35,330 nucleotides of DNA, taken from a virus. Below the pieces are notes generated by a model. The model made no database searches. It was not told where the DNA came from and worked only from the letters and a program-made list of their open reading frames with translations. Shown here one piece after another: positions 8,171-14,992 of the stretch. A program made the translations under genes and the position numbers. Numbering within the stretch: position 1 is the first letter of the stretch; every line of letters begins with the position of its first letter. The DNA is taken from positions 1 to 35,330 of IMG/VR virus record IMGVR_UViG_3300037189_026082; one strand, 5' to 3'.

Positions 8171-8730
8171 GTGTTGCATGTCCTCTCCCGCCGAGAAGAA
8201 ATCTTGATCGGCGCCAAGAACACCCAAAGTGTCGAAGTCACTTTTTGAGCATTCAGGGCAAAAATATAACCCTTGTAATTTCTGTCTCAGACAGACCTAT
8301 AGCGGAAGGTACAAGTTTCCATTGGCTGAATTGTGAAATCATTTCCAATCCAGAAGAAGAAAAACCTTAAGCATTTTATCCGTCGCAAATAAAGAAGCCT
8401 TTTGTGGAATAGGTGCAATTATTCGCAATACCACAGCAGCCCCTAAATCGGGGATTGTTTTTGCAGAGGCAAATCCCATAAGCCCTTCTATCAACAGCTT
8501 TTAGGACTGGCAGAGCTAATTTAGACGGGCTGGATCTCTACCTCGCTCAACCCATTAATTCCAATCAAATTAGTAGCGGCAAAAAGAAGCATTATGCCGA
8601 GCATTATCAATTCAATTTAGACACACTTTTATTCTCAAGGAAAGCTGCCAAAGTCGGTTCACTAGCCCCTACACGAAGAGGAACGCCCACCGAATATAGC
8701 CAAATTTCCTATCATCCAAAATCGCCATAA
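8171..8730 (+). pseudogene. Decayed protein gene with three frameshifts
   Basis: No intact gene lies here, but four consecutive open segments in changing frames read as one protein: 8171-8245 (HVLSRREEILIGAKNTQSVE), 8245-8367 (SIQGKNITLVISVSDRPIAE), 8370-8501 (ANKEAFCGIGAIIRNTTAAP) and 8503-8727 (TGRANLDGLDLYLAQPINSN). Each segment ends in a stop just where the next frame takes over. The chain of about 180 residues is beta-rich. It directly follows the 740-aa gene and could be a former partner or C-terminal part of it. Sequencing error is an alternative cause. Confidence 0.6.
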
Positions 8731-8794
8731 AAATTCCCCGTCAGAATTTCGGCGTAAGATAGGGAACGAAACCTTCTACTATCATTGTTGTTGT

Positions 8795-9100
8795 ATGGCT
8801 AACAAGTCAGACCTAATTAATGCGATCGCCCTGAAAACGGGCAAGAGCAAAAAGGATTGTGGGGAAATTTTAGATGCTGCAACTGATGCAATTGCAGAAT
8901 ATCTAAAGCAGGATGAATCCGTTCTATTGGTTGGGTTCGGAACCTTTTCAAAAGTAGCCCGCGCTGCTCGGCAAGGTATCAATCCCCAAACCCTACAATC
9001 AATAGAGATTCCTGCCACATTCGTTCCCAAGTTCTCCCCTGGAAAGGAGTTGAAGCGACGGATCGTCGAAAACTCCAGACAACTCTCCAAGACGGCTTAA
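8795..9100 (+). CDS. HU-family DNA-binding protein
   Basis: A 101-aa protein with the full HU/IHF signature: an N-terminal helical dimerisation part (KSDLINAIALKTGKSKKDCG), VGFGTFSK near residue 47, the arm starting ARQGINPQT, and the IPATFVPKFSPGKELK block. These proteins bend and coat DNA. Mu transposition and packaging use host HU and IHF; whether this phage copy replaces or modulates the host protein is inference. Its C-terminus continues about 10 residues beyond the usual end. Confidence 0.9.
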   Translation: MANKSDLINAIALKTGKSKKDCGEILDAATDAIAEYLKQDESVLLVGFGTFSKVARAARQGINPQTLQSIEIPATFVPKFSPGKELKRRIVENSRQLSKTA

Positions 9101-9105
9101 TAAGT

Positions 9106-9453
9106 ATGGAAATTAAATTTTCTATCACCTTAAACAGCCCCCAAATACTAACCCTTCTACAAACAATCAAGGAAACTATGGCTACCCAAGAACAAGTCGA
9201 CGCTTTAAAAACCGAACTCAACACTCGCATTGATACCCTGGAAGACGCGCAAGCCGCCGAGCGCCTAGAGTACCTGGATGCATTAGACGCTCTCAAAGCT
9301 CAAATCGCCCATCTAGAATCCCAGTTGGGTGTACCCCTAGACTTCTCTGATGTTTTGGCTAAGTTTGATAATGCGATCGCCAATACTGCTGGCATCGTCA
9401 CCACAGAAACCCCTAGCCCGACGACTCCTGACCAGGATTTAGTACCCGCCTAA
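9106..9453 (+). CDS. Small coiled-coil protein, unknown
   Basis: A 115-aa protein five bases after the HU gene, so probably cotranscribed with it. Residues 25-75 form a strong coiled coil (VDALKTELNTRIDTLEDAQA, then ALDALKAQIAHLESQLG). The tail is Thr/Pro-rich. Met-25 at 9178 is an alternative start that would leave just the coiled coil and tail. A strong terminator hairpin follows the stop. Function unknown. Confidence 0.6.
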   Translation: MEIKFSITLNSPQILTLLQTIKETMATQEQVDALKTELNTRIDTLEDAQAAERLEYLDALDALKAQIAHLESQLGVPLDFSDVLAKFDNAIANTAGIVTTETPSPTTPDQDLVPA

Positions 9454-9462
9454 TTATTCCCT

Positions 9463-9500
9463 AGGAAAAAGGGAAGCTGTGCGACCCTTCTCTTTTTCCT
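9463..9500 (+). terminator. Rho-independent terminator after the HU/coiled-coil pair
   Basis: AGGAAAAAGGGAAG (9463-9476) pairs with CTTCTCTTTTTCCT (9487-9500), with one G-T wobble and a 10-base loop. A pyrimidine-rich CAGTCTCTTTTT follows. It begins 10 bases after the stop codon at 9453. Confidence 0.7.
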
Positions 9501-9524
9501 CAGTCTCTTTTTGGTAGTGGAGCA

Positions 9525-9803
9525 GTGAATTACAAGAGATTAGAAGCATTTTGCCAAGACAATCGGTTTTCCGTCGAAGCTTGCAAAAGAACGCTATCCC
9601 TACTCGCTAATTCAACAAGCTTTGAAGTGGTCTACTACAAGGTAGTTGAAGAATCTAATCAATTAAAAGTCATCGCCCACTGCCAGCACAAGGATTTTAA
9701 CGCCCCCTACTGCAAACATAATCATGCTAAAAATACTCCCAATAGCCCTAGCCCTCTTGCTTGCTCCCACCGCAGCAAACGCAATTCAACTATTCGACAA
9801 TAG
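9525..9803 (+). CDS. Small Cys/His-containing protein, unknown
   Basis: A GTG start at 9525 with GGAG five bases upstream gives 92 residues. Residues 1-60 read well (NYKRLEAFCQDNRFSVEACK, VVYYKVVEESNQLKVIAH). A cluster HCQHKDFNAPYCKHNH could bind a metal. The last 27 codons overlap the signal-peptide region of the next gene in another frame and look constrained by it (Ser/Pro/Arg-rich), so the original end may have been lost. No family recognised. Confidence 0.45.
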   Translation: MNYKRLEAFCQDNRFSVEACKRTLSLLANSTSFEVVYYKVVEESNQLKVIAHCQHKDFNAPYCKHNHAKNTPNSPSPLACSHRSKRNSTIRQ

Positions 9804-10377
9804 ACTCGAATGGGAAAATGCTTTGGGTAGCACAAACCTAAGTAATTCCATCAATGATGATTTCTCGGAAGAGATTCCCCAAGATGAAATCTTGGATCTA
9901 GCATCAGGGATTCTTTCAATCAATTCACGCCCTGCATTATTCGACGACAATAGCGTTTATGGCGGCTTCTACTACAATGCCGTATCAGACGAAGATCGTG
10001 CTACCTCTGATGCTGTAATTTGGCAATTCCCCTTTCAGATCCAAGCCTTTGGCGTGGATTTTTACGACGGATTCGATACCCAGGATACCGACAGTTTAGC
10101 CATCTACTCAGACTTTGGCGGTGACAGATTTGCCTTGCTCTTTGACAACTCAAAACCCTTCCTAGGCTTTATTCTAGAGCCGCAAGAGAGAACCGACTAT
10201 CTTACCTTTTTCGTCAATGATGTCGGTTGGGATGTCTTTCGTTTAGATAATGTTTCCTTTCTAGGAAATGTAGAAATCCCAGGTGTTTTCGAACCCTCAA
10301 TGCTTTTAGGGCTTCTGTGTGTAGGCTTTTATCTTCCCCTCAAAGGTTATAAAGACAAAAGTGAAAAACCTAGATAG
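9724..10377 (+). CDS. Secreted protein with a PEP-CTERM-like sorting tail
   Basis: A 217-aa protein. Residues 1-20 are a clear signal peptide (MLKILPIALALLLAPTAANA). The middle is acidic and beta-rich (QAFGVDFYDGFDTQDTDSLA). The C-terminus has IPGVFEPSMLLGLLCVGF, a hydrophobic segment, then a basic end (KGYKDKSEKPR). This matches the PEP-CTERM layout recognised by exosortases, with Phe in place of the first Pro. It would be exported and processed at the host surface. It is probably cargo expressed in the lysogen rather than a virion part. It overlaps the preceding gene by 80 bases. Confidence 0.65.
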   Translation: MLKILPIALALLLAPTAANAIQLFDNRLEWENALGSTNLSNSINDDFSEEIPQDEILDLASGILSINSRPALFDDNSVYGGFYYNAVSDEDRATSDAVIWQFPFQIQAFGVDFYDGFDTQDTDSLAIYSDFGGDRFALLFDNSKPFLGFILEPQERTDYLTFFVNDVGWDVFRLDNVSFLGNVEIPGVFEPSMLLGLLCVGFYLPLKGYKDKSEKPR

Positions 10378-10627
10378 GGAATTAGTCGTTGGTTCCGTGT
10401 GGGAACATTACAGGGGTGGGCTTTACAAAATCGTGGCATTAGGGATACTTGATCCCAATGGGGAGAAATGCGTTTTGTACTGTAATAGTAACAATCAATT
10501 ATTTATCCAAACTGAAGCACGATTTTTAGCATTAACTGGCGTGGCGGAAAAAGGGAGTTTTCCCGTTTTGCTAACAATCCGTTATGCTTACCGTTTTGTA
10601 AAGGTTCTGCCTGTATCTCAAATCTAA
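10361..10627 (+). CDS. DUF1653-like protein
   Basis: GTG start at 10361, overlapping the end of the secreted-protein gene by 17 bases. The 88-aa product has the DUF1653-type opening (GSVWEHYRGGLYKIVALGIL) followed by CVLYCNSNNQLFIQTEARF and a short C-terminal strand. DUF1653 proteins are small SH3-like proteins of unknown function found on phages and plasmids. Likely cotranscribed with the upstream gene. Confidence 0.55.
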   Translation: MKNLDRELVVGSVWEHYRGGLYKIVALGILDPNGEKCVLYCNSNNQLFIQTEARFLALTGVAEKGSFPVLLTIRYAYRFVKVLPVSQI

Positions 10628-10760
10628 AAAAAACATGAAAACCATAAAAGTTGATGTTCGACTTCAGTAACGGACGATCAAAGGAATAGATCGGAACAGT
10701 CCAACCCATTCGACAATCTCAGCGCAGTAAATGCCTAATACAGCTTTACCCCACAGCACG

Positions 10761-10790
10761 AAAAGCCCCAATTATAGGGAGCTTTTTTTT
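10761..10790 (+). terminator. Terminator of the plus-strand 9.5-10.6 kb genes
   Basis: AAAAGC plus CCC pairs with GGG plus GCTTTT across an AATTATA loop, with one bulged A, followed by eight T. It lies 134 bases beyond the stop of the DUF1653-like gene. The 10628-10760 interval holds no recognisable gene. Confidence 0.65.
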
Positions 10791-10802
10791 GATCATGACA
10801 AA

Positions 10803-10822
10803 GGGTGCTAAATCTAGCACCC
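10803..10822 (-). terminator. Hairpin downstream of the antirepressor gene
   Basis: A perfect 8-bp stem, GGGTGCTA / TAGCACCC with an AATC loop, followed on the minus strand by only three T. A second hairpin (AGCTAAT / ATTAGCT, 10825-10843) lies between it and the stop at 10852. Together with the terminator at 10761-10790 they separate two convergent transcription units. Confidence 0.55.
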
Positions 10823-10851
10823 CTAGCTAATATTGAATTAGCTTATTTTGC

Positions 10852-11748
10852 CTATTCCTCCTGTCCTCGTAGGACTGAGACTGCTATATCAAGCAAGTCA
10901 CTGATGTAGCCATCCCCCTCAATCTGATCGAGGTAAGACTTACCGCTATTGCGTGCCCGTGCCTTCACGTCGTAGCTGTAGCGGTACTTCAGATGGAGGT
11001 ACAGACTGTTGTAAACATCCCGATACTGAACCCCTGAGTATTGGCAATAGGCACGAACTATGATGTTGATCTTTGCCCGTTTGCTCAACTCTTTAGCTCC
11101 CTTGCCCTCCGTAGCTGGCACAAGAGTCATTTCGTCAAGCGCTCGTAGGCGCTCTTCGTAAATGAACTCAAGCATTGCCCTTTGTTGGGACAAATCAGTC
11201 AGCCAATCCCGTTGAAACTGGTTTTGCGCCCGTTCCAGGTATTCCTGATCCTTGGCTACAGTCAATAGGTCTTTCTGGTTCTTCCGGGAGAGTTTCTCAA
11301 GCTCGGCTTTTTTCGTCTCCAGAACAACTTGCTTTTTCCGCATTTCCAGCATTACCTCCAGAGAAGCAGTCAAAGGGTCGGCATTGAACTCCGCCTTCTT
11401 CCAGCCGAGTTCTTGCTGTACCCAAGTGCGGAAACCTATTGCAGCAAAGGCAAGGAGAATCTTCTTAGCGTCCTCGGTGCGATAGCGCTCCTGACAGCCA
11501 ATGGCATAGTATTGGATGATCAGGGCGACTAAAGTATCGGGTATGTCCCCACCACTAAAGTCTATGCCTTGGAATTGGGAGAACAATTCGGGCGCTTTGG
11601 AGTCGGCTAGTTTTTCGAGGAGTTTCTGGATTGCACCGTGGTGAATGCCAGTCAACCGGGCTACACCTCGACGGGTGGCGAATGCCTCTCCCTTGTCGTT
11701 AACCCAGAGTTCTTTGCGAATATCTTCGATTTGTTGAATGCTGTTCAT
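10852..11748 (-). CDS. Phage antirepressor-like protein
   Basis: The chosen start is ATG 11748; a TTG three codons upstream is the alternative. About 298 residues. The N-terminus (LWVNDKGEAFATRRGVARLT, then GIHHGAIQKLLEKLA) looks like the DNA-binding part of cyanobacterial phage antirepressors. Residues about 135-200 are a coiled coil. The end (IIVRAYCQYSGVQYRDVYNS, YSYDVKARARNSGKSYLDQI) resembles the C-terminal domain of P22-type antirepressors. It probably inactivates a repressor, and the two XRE genes that face it at 12471-12927 are candidate targets. The 103-base gap upstream contains TGGCTACCTA twice. Confidence 0.68.
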   Translation of the reverse strand: MNSIQQIEDIRKELWVNDKGEAFATRRGVARLTGIHHGAIQKLLEKLADSKAPELFSQFQGIDFSGGDIPDTLVALIIQYYAIGCQERYRTEDAKKILLAFAAIGFRTWVQQELGWKKAEFNADPLTASLEVMLEMRKKQVVLETKKAELEKLSRKNQKDLLTVAKDQEYLERAQNQFQRDWLTDLSQQRAMLEFIYEERLRALDEMTLVPATEGKGAKELSKRAKINIIVRAYCQYSGVQYRDVYNSLYLHLKYRYSYDVKARARNSGKSYLDQIEGDGYISDLLDIAVSVLRGQEE

Positions 11749-11867
11749 AGTACACAATTTTTTTGCTTTTTGTTGGTTGGAGATGTAGGTAGCCAGATAA
11801 AACCCTGATTATCGGTCTTTCTGGCGTTTTAGGTAGCCACCCTAGGGGGTTGATTTTCCTTAGTACG

Positions 11868-12065
11868 TTACCGCCCGATCAGAGTCCGAATCTCCTTCAA
11901 TTCGGCTTCCAGGATCATCAGGGAGTTAGCTAAGTCCTGTTGAGCTTCGGCATCGTAAATGGCAACGCTCTGGAAGCAACGAACCAAGGACACCACGTTA
12001 TCGAGTCGGTCAATGGCTTCAATCGGGAATCGTCCTTTGGAAATCTCGTTAGGGAATGCGCTCAT
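11868..12065 (-). CDS. Small helical protein, unknown
   Basis: A 65-aa protein with two helical segments (FPIEAIDRLDNVVSLVRCFQ and AEAQQDLANSLMILEAELKE). No family recognised. It lies in a minus-strand run of small genes upstream of the antirepressor and may be transcribed from the promoter region near 12380. The ribosome site is weak. Confidence 0.5.
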   Translation of the reverse strand: MSAFPNEISKGRFPIEAIDRLDNVVSLVRCFQSVAIYDAEAQQDLANSLMILEAELKEIRTLIGR

Positions 12066-12131
12066 GTTGGTAATTGTTGTTAGGGTTTACTGCGAGTGAT
12101 TGAAGGCGCTGCAAGAGCAACGCCAAGGAAA

Positions 12132-12308
12132 TTAGCCTAGGCAGCGATCAATGATGTATGCCTGGGCTTTTTGGAAGTCTCGGAAAAGTTTATAACCCGA
12201 TGCCCCAAAGGATTCGTTATAGAGATTGGCTTCGGCTGCACAAGCCTTCTCGATTTTGTCCTCTAGGGCTAGGATGTACTCGACATCTGGATCTTGAGTT
12301 GTTATCAT
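12132..12308 (-). CDS. Small protein, unknown
   Basis: Start chosen at ATG 12308 (MITTQDPDVEYILALEDKIE), with AAGGTG about 9 bases upstream. A longer frame from 12386 would run through an 11-bp hairpin and promoter-like DNA, so it is rejected. The 58-aa product is helical and ends in FQKAQAYIIDRCLG. It is the first minus-strand gene next to the divergent regulatory region. A mismatched hairpin (12105-12124) follows it. Confidence 0.5.
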   Translation of the reverse strand: MITTQDPDVEYILALEDKIEKACAAEANLYNESFGASGYKLFRDFQKAQAYIIDRCLG

Positions 12309-12335
12309 GAGGATTAACACCTTTAATGTGTACAA

Positions 12336-12374
12336 AGAAAAACCGCTTAGATTCGCTGTCGTGGCGGTTTTTCT
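12336..12374. terminator. 11-bp hairpin in the divergent regulatory region
   Basis: AGAAAAACCGC (12336-12346) pairs perfectly with GCGGTTTTTCT (12364-12374). Both arms carry an A/T run, so it could terminate in either direction. It lies in the leader of the minus-strand gene at 12132-12308, so it may act as a transcription attenuator for that operon. Confidence 0.5.
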
Positions 12375-12388
12375 ATACTCATACAATA

Positions 12389-12462
12389 AAGTATCAGCTT
12401 ATACTTGTCAAGTCTCATTTTATGGTTTATACTCAAGCCACAGATGACGTTTTACACTTGAG
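12389..12462. promoter_or_regulatory. Operator cluster between antirepressor and XRE genes
   Basis: Three nested inverted repeats lie in 74 bases: AAGTAT-N6-ATACTT (12389-12406), the perfect palindrome ACTTGTCAAGT (12403-12413), and CTCAAG / CTTGAG (12432-12437 and 12457-12462). All share the half-site CTTG/CAAG. They sit upstream of the XRE gene starting at 12471 and between divergent genes, as expected for a phage regulator's own operators. Confidence 0.5.
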
Positions 12463-12470
12463 GTGTTTTT

Positions 12471-12719
12471 ATGTCTAGATCAAGAGCATCAATGAAAGTC
12501 CGTCGAATCATAGAGGTAGAAGTACCGGGCTTGGGGCAAAGAATTAAAAGGGCGAGAAAGATGGACCCTCGCCCCTTAACCTACCTTGCGGCGGCCGCAG
12601 AAATGACAACAGCGAATTGGTATGCAATAGAAGCAGAGGATATTAAGTCCTTGCCAGTCGAAACCCTGAGAAAGATCGAGCAGGTTTTGGAAATCGACTT
12701 AGGGGTGAGTCTTGGATAG
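12471..12719 (+). CDS. Small XRE-type HTH regulator
   Basis: An 82-aa basic protein. The core GQRIKRARKMDPRPLTYLAA, then AAEMTTANWYAIEAEDIKSL and ETLRKIEQVLEID, follows the five-helix Cro/C1 plan, with recognition-helix residues near TTANWY. Palindromic operators lie directly upstream. It overlaps the start of the second HTH gene by 8 bases. It probably represses the divergent promoter. Confidence 0.65.
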   Translation: MSRSRASMKVRRIIEVEVPGLGQRIKRARKMDPRPLTYLAAAAEMTTANWYAIEAEDIKSLPVETLRKIEQVLEIDLGVSLG

Positions 12720-12927
12720 TCACGACAAAAAACTGGGTTGCACAATGATCAAGCTAAGAGAAAAAGTTGGACTGACTCAGAGGCAGGTCGCATTAGCTCT
12801 GGGGCTTACCGATCAGACAATTAGTAATTGGGAGACGGGGCAGCGATCTCCTCGGCTAACCCCGTCTCAAACACTAAATTTGTGCCGCGTATTGCAATGC
12901 ACACTAGAGGATCTGGCAGGGCAGTAA
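12712..12927 (+). CDS. Second XRE-type HTH regulator
   Basis: TTG start at 12712 with AGGGGTGA just upstream; ATG 12745 is the alternative. The 71-aa product contains a textbook HTH_3 domain: KLREKVGLTQRQVALALGLT, then DQTISNWETGQRSPRLTPSQ. This is the style of small cyanobacterial Cro-like regulators. Translation is probably coupled to the previous gene. Confidence 0.72.
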   Translation: MDSHDKKLGCTMIKLREKVGLTQRQVALALGLTDQTISNWETGQRSPRLTPSQTLNLCRVLQCTLEDLAGQ

Positions 12928-12944
12928 GAATCCGCCGCCGTCAA

Positions 12945-13286
12945 CTACCGACAAAGTTGCAAGCCCTTATCTAAAACCGTCCCGATAGGAATTTTTGTCC
13001 CTGGTATAGCAGGATTATCCTTCCAGATCGGCTGCGGCGCTGGTAACTTCAGACGAGACTGAGCAATCCCATTCACCCCATACTTTTTGTTGCCAGTCGA
13101 GAAAGTTACTGCCGTCACCGAACCGTACTTGATACAGCCAAGCGTCCCCTCACTTACAGTAAAAGGCCATTCACTTCCCAATCCCTGACGAGTAATTTTC
13201 ACACTTCTTGAAATATCCTGAGCCTCAACCCCACCCGCAAATAGCAGGGATAGACCCAAGAACCCGCAAATCAAACGATCAAACAT
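12945..13286 (-). CDS. DUF2511 / YebY-like secreted protein
   Basis: Start at ATG 13286, preceded by GGTGGG and beginning with a signal peptide (MFDRLICGFLGLSLLFAGGV, cleavage likely after VEA). The 113-aa product has the family pattern ITRQGLGSEWPFTVSEGTLG, then CIKYGSVTAVTF and KYGVNGIA. YebY-type proteins are small periplasmic proteins of poorly known function. It probably travels as a cargo gene. It is convergent with the XRE pair. Confidence 0.6.
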   Translation of the reverse strand: MFDRLICGFLGLSLLFAGGVEAQDISRSVKITRQGLGSEWPFTVSEGTLGCIKYGSVTAVTFSTGNKKYGVNGIAQSRLKLPAPQPIWKDNPAIPGTKIPIGTVLDKGLQLCR

Positions 13287-13469
13287 TTTCCCACCAAATA
13301 AAATACCCCAATCAAACCACCTCGGCTGCCTCTCGTAAGCGATCGCGGAGCGCACCGAAGGTATCGCCAACCAACCACCACTGAGATAAAAATCACACAA
13401 GATAATTCAGTATATTTACGGATTGCATGGATGCTATTAAGAGTTATTCTAAGGGAATAAAAGGAAAAC

Positions 13470-13507
13470 AAAGCAAGCAAGAGAAAAACGACACACAAGC
13501 TTGCTTT
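13470..13507 (+). terminator. Inverted repeat, possible terminator or leader hairpin
   Basis: AAAGCAAGC (13470-13478) and GCTTGCTTT (13499-13507) form a perfect 9-bp stem with a 20-base loop and four T at the 3' end. It lies upstream of the gene at 13547 and within the 260-base gap 13287-13546, which otherwise holds only promoter-like AT-rich DNA and one GCGATCGC site. Confidence 0.4.
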
Positions 13508-13516
13508 TAGCCTAAC

Positions 13517-13534
13517 CACTACACATTTAAACGC
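13517..13534 (+). repeat. 18-bp direct repeat, copy 1
   Basis: CACTACACATTTAAACGC, identical to 13812-13829. Each copy lies 12-21 bases before a start codon (13547 and 13851), so it is likely a shared promoter or regulator site. Confidence 0.6.
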
Positions 13535-13546
13535 AACTCCAAAAGA

Positions 13547-13759
13547 ATGATTAACACATACATCACCCACTACGACATCGAAACAGACTGGCTCTCAGAC
13601 GTAACAATCACCAAAACCACCAAAAAGAACGCAGACGGCAGCAAATACAGACCATTGGTTACGGACCTCAGATTACCGATCAACATCCGTGAAGCCGCAG
13701 AACTCTGTGGGGATGAAGGCATCCTCGAAGAAGTAATGAAATACCACGGATTAAACTAG
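13547..13759 (+). CDS. Small protein, unknown
   Basis: A 70-aa protein (ITHYDIETDWLSDVTITKTT, then LPINIREAAELCGDEGILEE). The C-terminal half looks like a small helical domain. The start is preceded by the 18-bp repeat but has no clear ribosome site. No family recognised. Confidence 0.5.
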   Translation: MINTYITHYDIETDWLSDVTITKTTKKNADGSKYRPLVTDLRLPINIREAAELCGDEGILEEVMKYHGLN

Positions 13760-13811
13760 CAACTCGGGAGGTAGCCCCTCCCCTCCCCACCACGCCACGC
13801 CACAGCAGAAA

Positions 13812-13829
13812 CACTACACATTTAAACGC
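13812..13829 (+). repeat. 18-bp direct repeat, copy 2
   Basis: Second exact copy of CACTACACATTTAAACGC, 21 bases before the ATG of the SAP-domain gene; AGAGGA follows it as a ribosome site. Confidence 0.6.
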
Positions 13830-13850
13830 TACACAACAGAGGAAAGAACA

Positions 13851-14426
13851 ATGTTATTCAACCACCGCATCAACGAAACAACCGCAACTATCGCCAACAT
13901 CACCACCACAATCGAAGACCTACAGCGCCAAATAGACCAACTAAGGGAAGAAAAACTCAACCTCGAAACCTATTTACAACAACTGGGCAGTGCCGAAAAC
14001 GCAGCAGAATCAGCCCTTGCCCAAGTCCAAACCGCGATCAGCATGATTGAGATAATATCCCCCACTGAGATAGAAACCTTTAAGGCTGCGATAGATAGCC
14101 TGTTTAATCAACCAGCCCCACAACTCCCCAGTGCCGAACCCGACCCACAACCAGAACCACCAACAGATGACGAGCTTGTCATCGAGGACGAACTAGAACA
14201 ACTTGTAAACGATCGCACCCCAACACTATCCCAAGTGCTGATCACAGAATATAAGCACAACGGAACCAACGGACATCCAGCCTGGATCAAACGCCTAGGA
14301 TTGACAAAACTACGCTCCCTATGCAAGGAACGCGACCTAGACACAACTGGCAGCAAAAAAGACCTCATGGAGAGACTGCTAACCCACGGATTGCTAGAGT
14401 CAGACATGATCATAATTGCCCATTAA
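13851..14426 (+). CDS. Coiled-coil protein with a C-terminal SAP domain
   Basis: A 191-aa protein. Residues 10-75 form a coiled coil (TTIEDLQRQIDQLREEKLNL). A Pro/Asp/Glu-rich linker spans about 85-115. Residues about 145-185 are a SAP domain (WIKRLGLTKLRSLCKERDLD, TTGSKKDLMERLLTHGL). SAP domains bind DNA or RNA. It could organise DNA or act as a regulator; neither is shown. It follows an 18-bp repeat shared with the upstream gene. Confidence 0.6.
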   Translation: MLFNHRINETTATIANITTTIEDLQRQIDQLREEKLNLETYLQQLGSAENAAESALAQVQTAISMIEIISPTEIETFKAAIDSLFNQPAPQLPSAEPDPQPEPPTDDELVIEDELEQLVNDRTPTLSQVLITEYKHNGTNGHPAWIKRLGLTKLRSLCKERDLDTTGSKKDLMERLLTHGLLESDMIIIAH

Positions 14427-14477
14427 CAACCCCCAAATATCTGCATAGACTGAAATTGTTGCTCTCAATCTAAAACT

Positions 14478-14612
14478 ATGCACATATTCGTCATTGTGAA
14501 AGGAGACCAGATCCTCTACTCATCCGAACAAAGAGAAACTCTGGAAGCCCTACGAGAAAAGGAACCAGAGTTTTTCGAGAAAGCCGTAATCATAAAAGTC
14601 CTCAAAATATGA
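14478..14612 (+). CDS. 44-aa protein, unknown
   Basis: Small frame with balanced composition (MHIFVIVKGDQILYSSEQRE, then EPEFFEKAVIIKVLKI): a beta-helix-beta pattern. Its stop overlaps the ATG of the next tiny gene (ATGA), which argues that both are translated together. No family recognised. Confidence 0.4.
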   Translation: MHIFVIVKGDQILYSSEQRETLEALREKEPEFFEKAVIIKVLKI

Positions 14613-14749
14613 AACTTTTTCCCATCATTTGCTTTGGGATACTGTTAGCGATCGCCACCACATTCGCACTAACAGGATCTCCCGTATCCTCAGTTCTTCA
14701 GATTGCTCTTTACATTGCCCTTTCTCCCTATGTCAAAGAGAATAGGTAA
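14609..14749 (+). CDS. 46-aa membrane protein
   Basis: Two hydrophobic segments (about residues 3-19 and 25-38) separated by a short loop, then a polar end (PYVKENR). It overlaps the previous frame by four bases. Size and topology would suit a small holin-like or other membrane-active phage protein, but no sequence motif proves it. Confidence 0.4.
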   Translation: MKLFPIICFGILLAIATTFALTGSPVSSVLQIALYIALSPYVKENR

Positions 14750-14779
14750 AATAAATCAATCTGAATCTAAATCCCTTGA

Positions 14780-14992
14780 ATGCTAAAACTCGATCCCATC
14801 TCCACATCAATCAAGGAACTCAACTACAATCCGCGATCGCTCACCCTAAAAGTCACATTCAAAACAGGAAGAGCCTACGAATACTATGGAGTCCCACCCT
14901 TGGCGTGGGAAATCGCACTGTTCTCCGAATCAGTCGGGAGTTTCTACCAGAAACAAATCAAGGGGAATTATCCCAGTACAAAAATCAGTTAG
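14780..14992 (+). CDS. KTSC-domain protein
   Basis: A 70-aa protein that is essentially one KTSC domain: an N-terminal strand pair (IKELNYNPRSLTLKVTFKTG), then YEYYGVPPLAWEIALFSESV and GSFYQKQIKGNYP. KTSC domains occur alone in phages and plasmids and fused to lysyl-tRNA synthetases; their role is unknown. It is convergent with the minus-strand gene ending at 14989, overlapping it by four bases. Confidence 0.75.
   Translation: MLKLDPISTSIKELNYNPRSLTLKVTFKTGRAYEYYGVPPLAWEIALFSESVGSFYQKQIKGNYPSTKIS

Noticed and set aside
10503-10709. Minus-strand frame opposite the DUF1653-like gene
   Set aside because: Antisense shadow with no ribosome site; the plus-strand frame has a family match.
13271-13570. 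99-codon minus-strand frame upstream of the DUF2511-like gene
   Set aside because: Hydrophobic, low-quality text in promoter DNA and out of frame with the signal-peptide gene.
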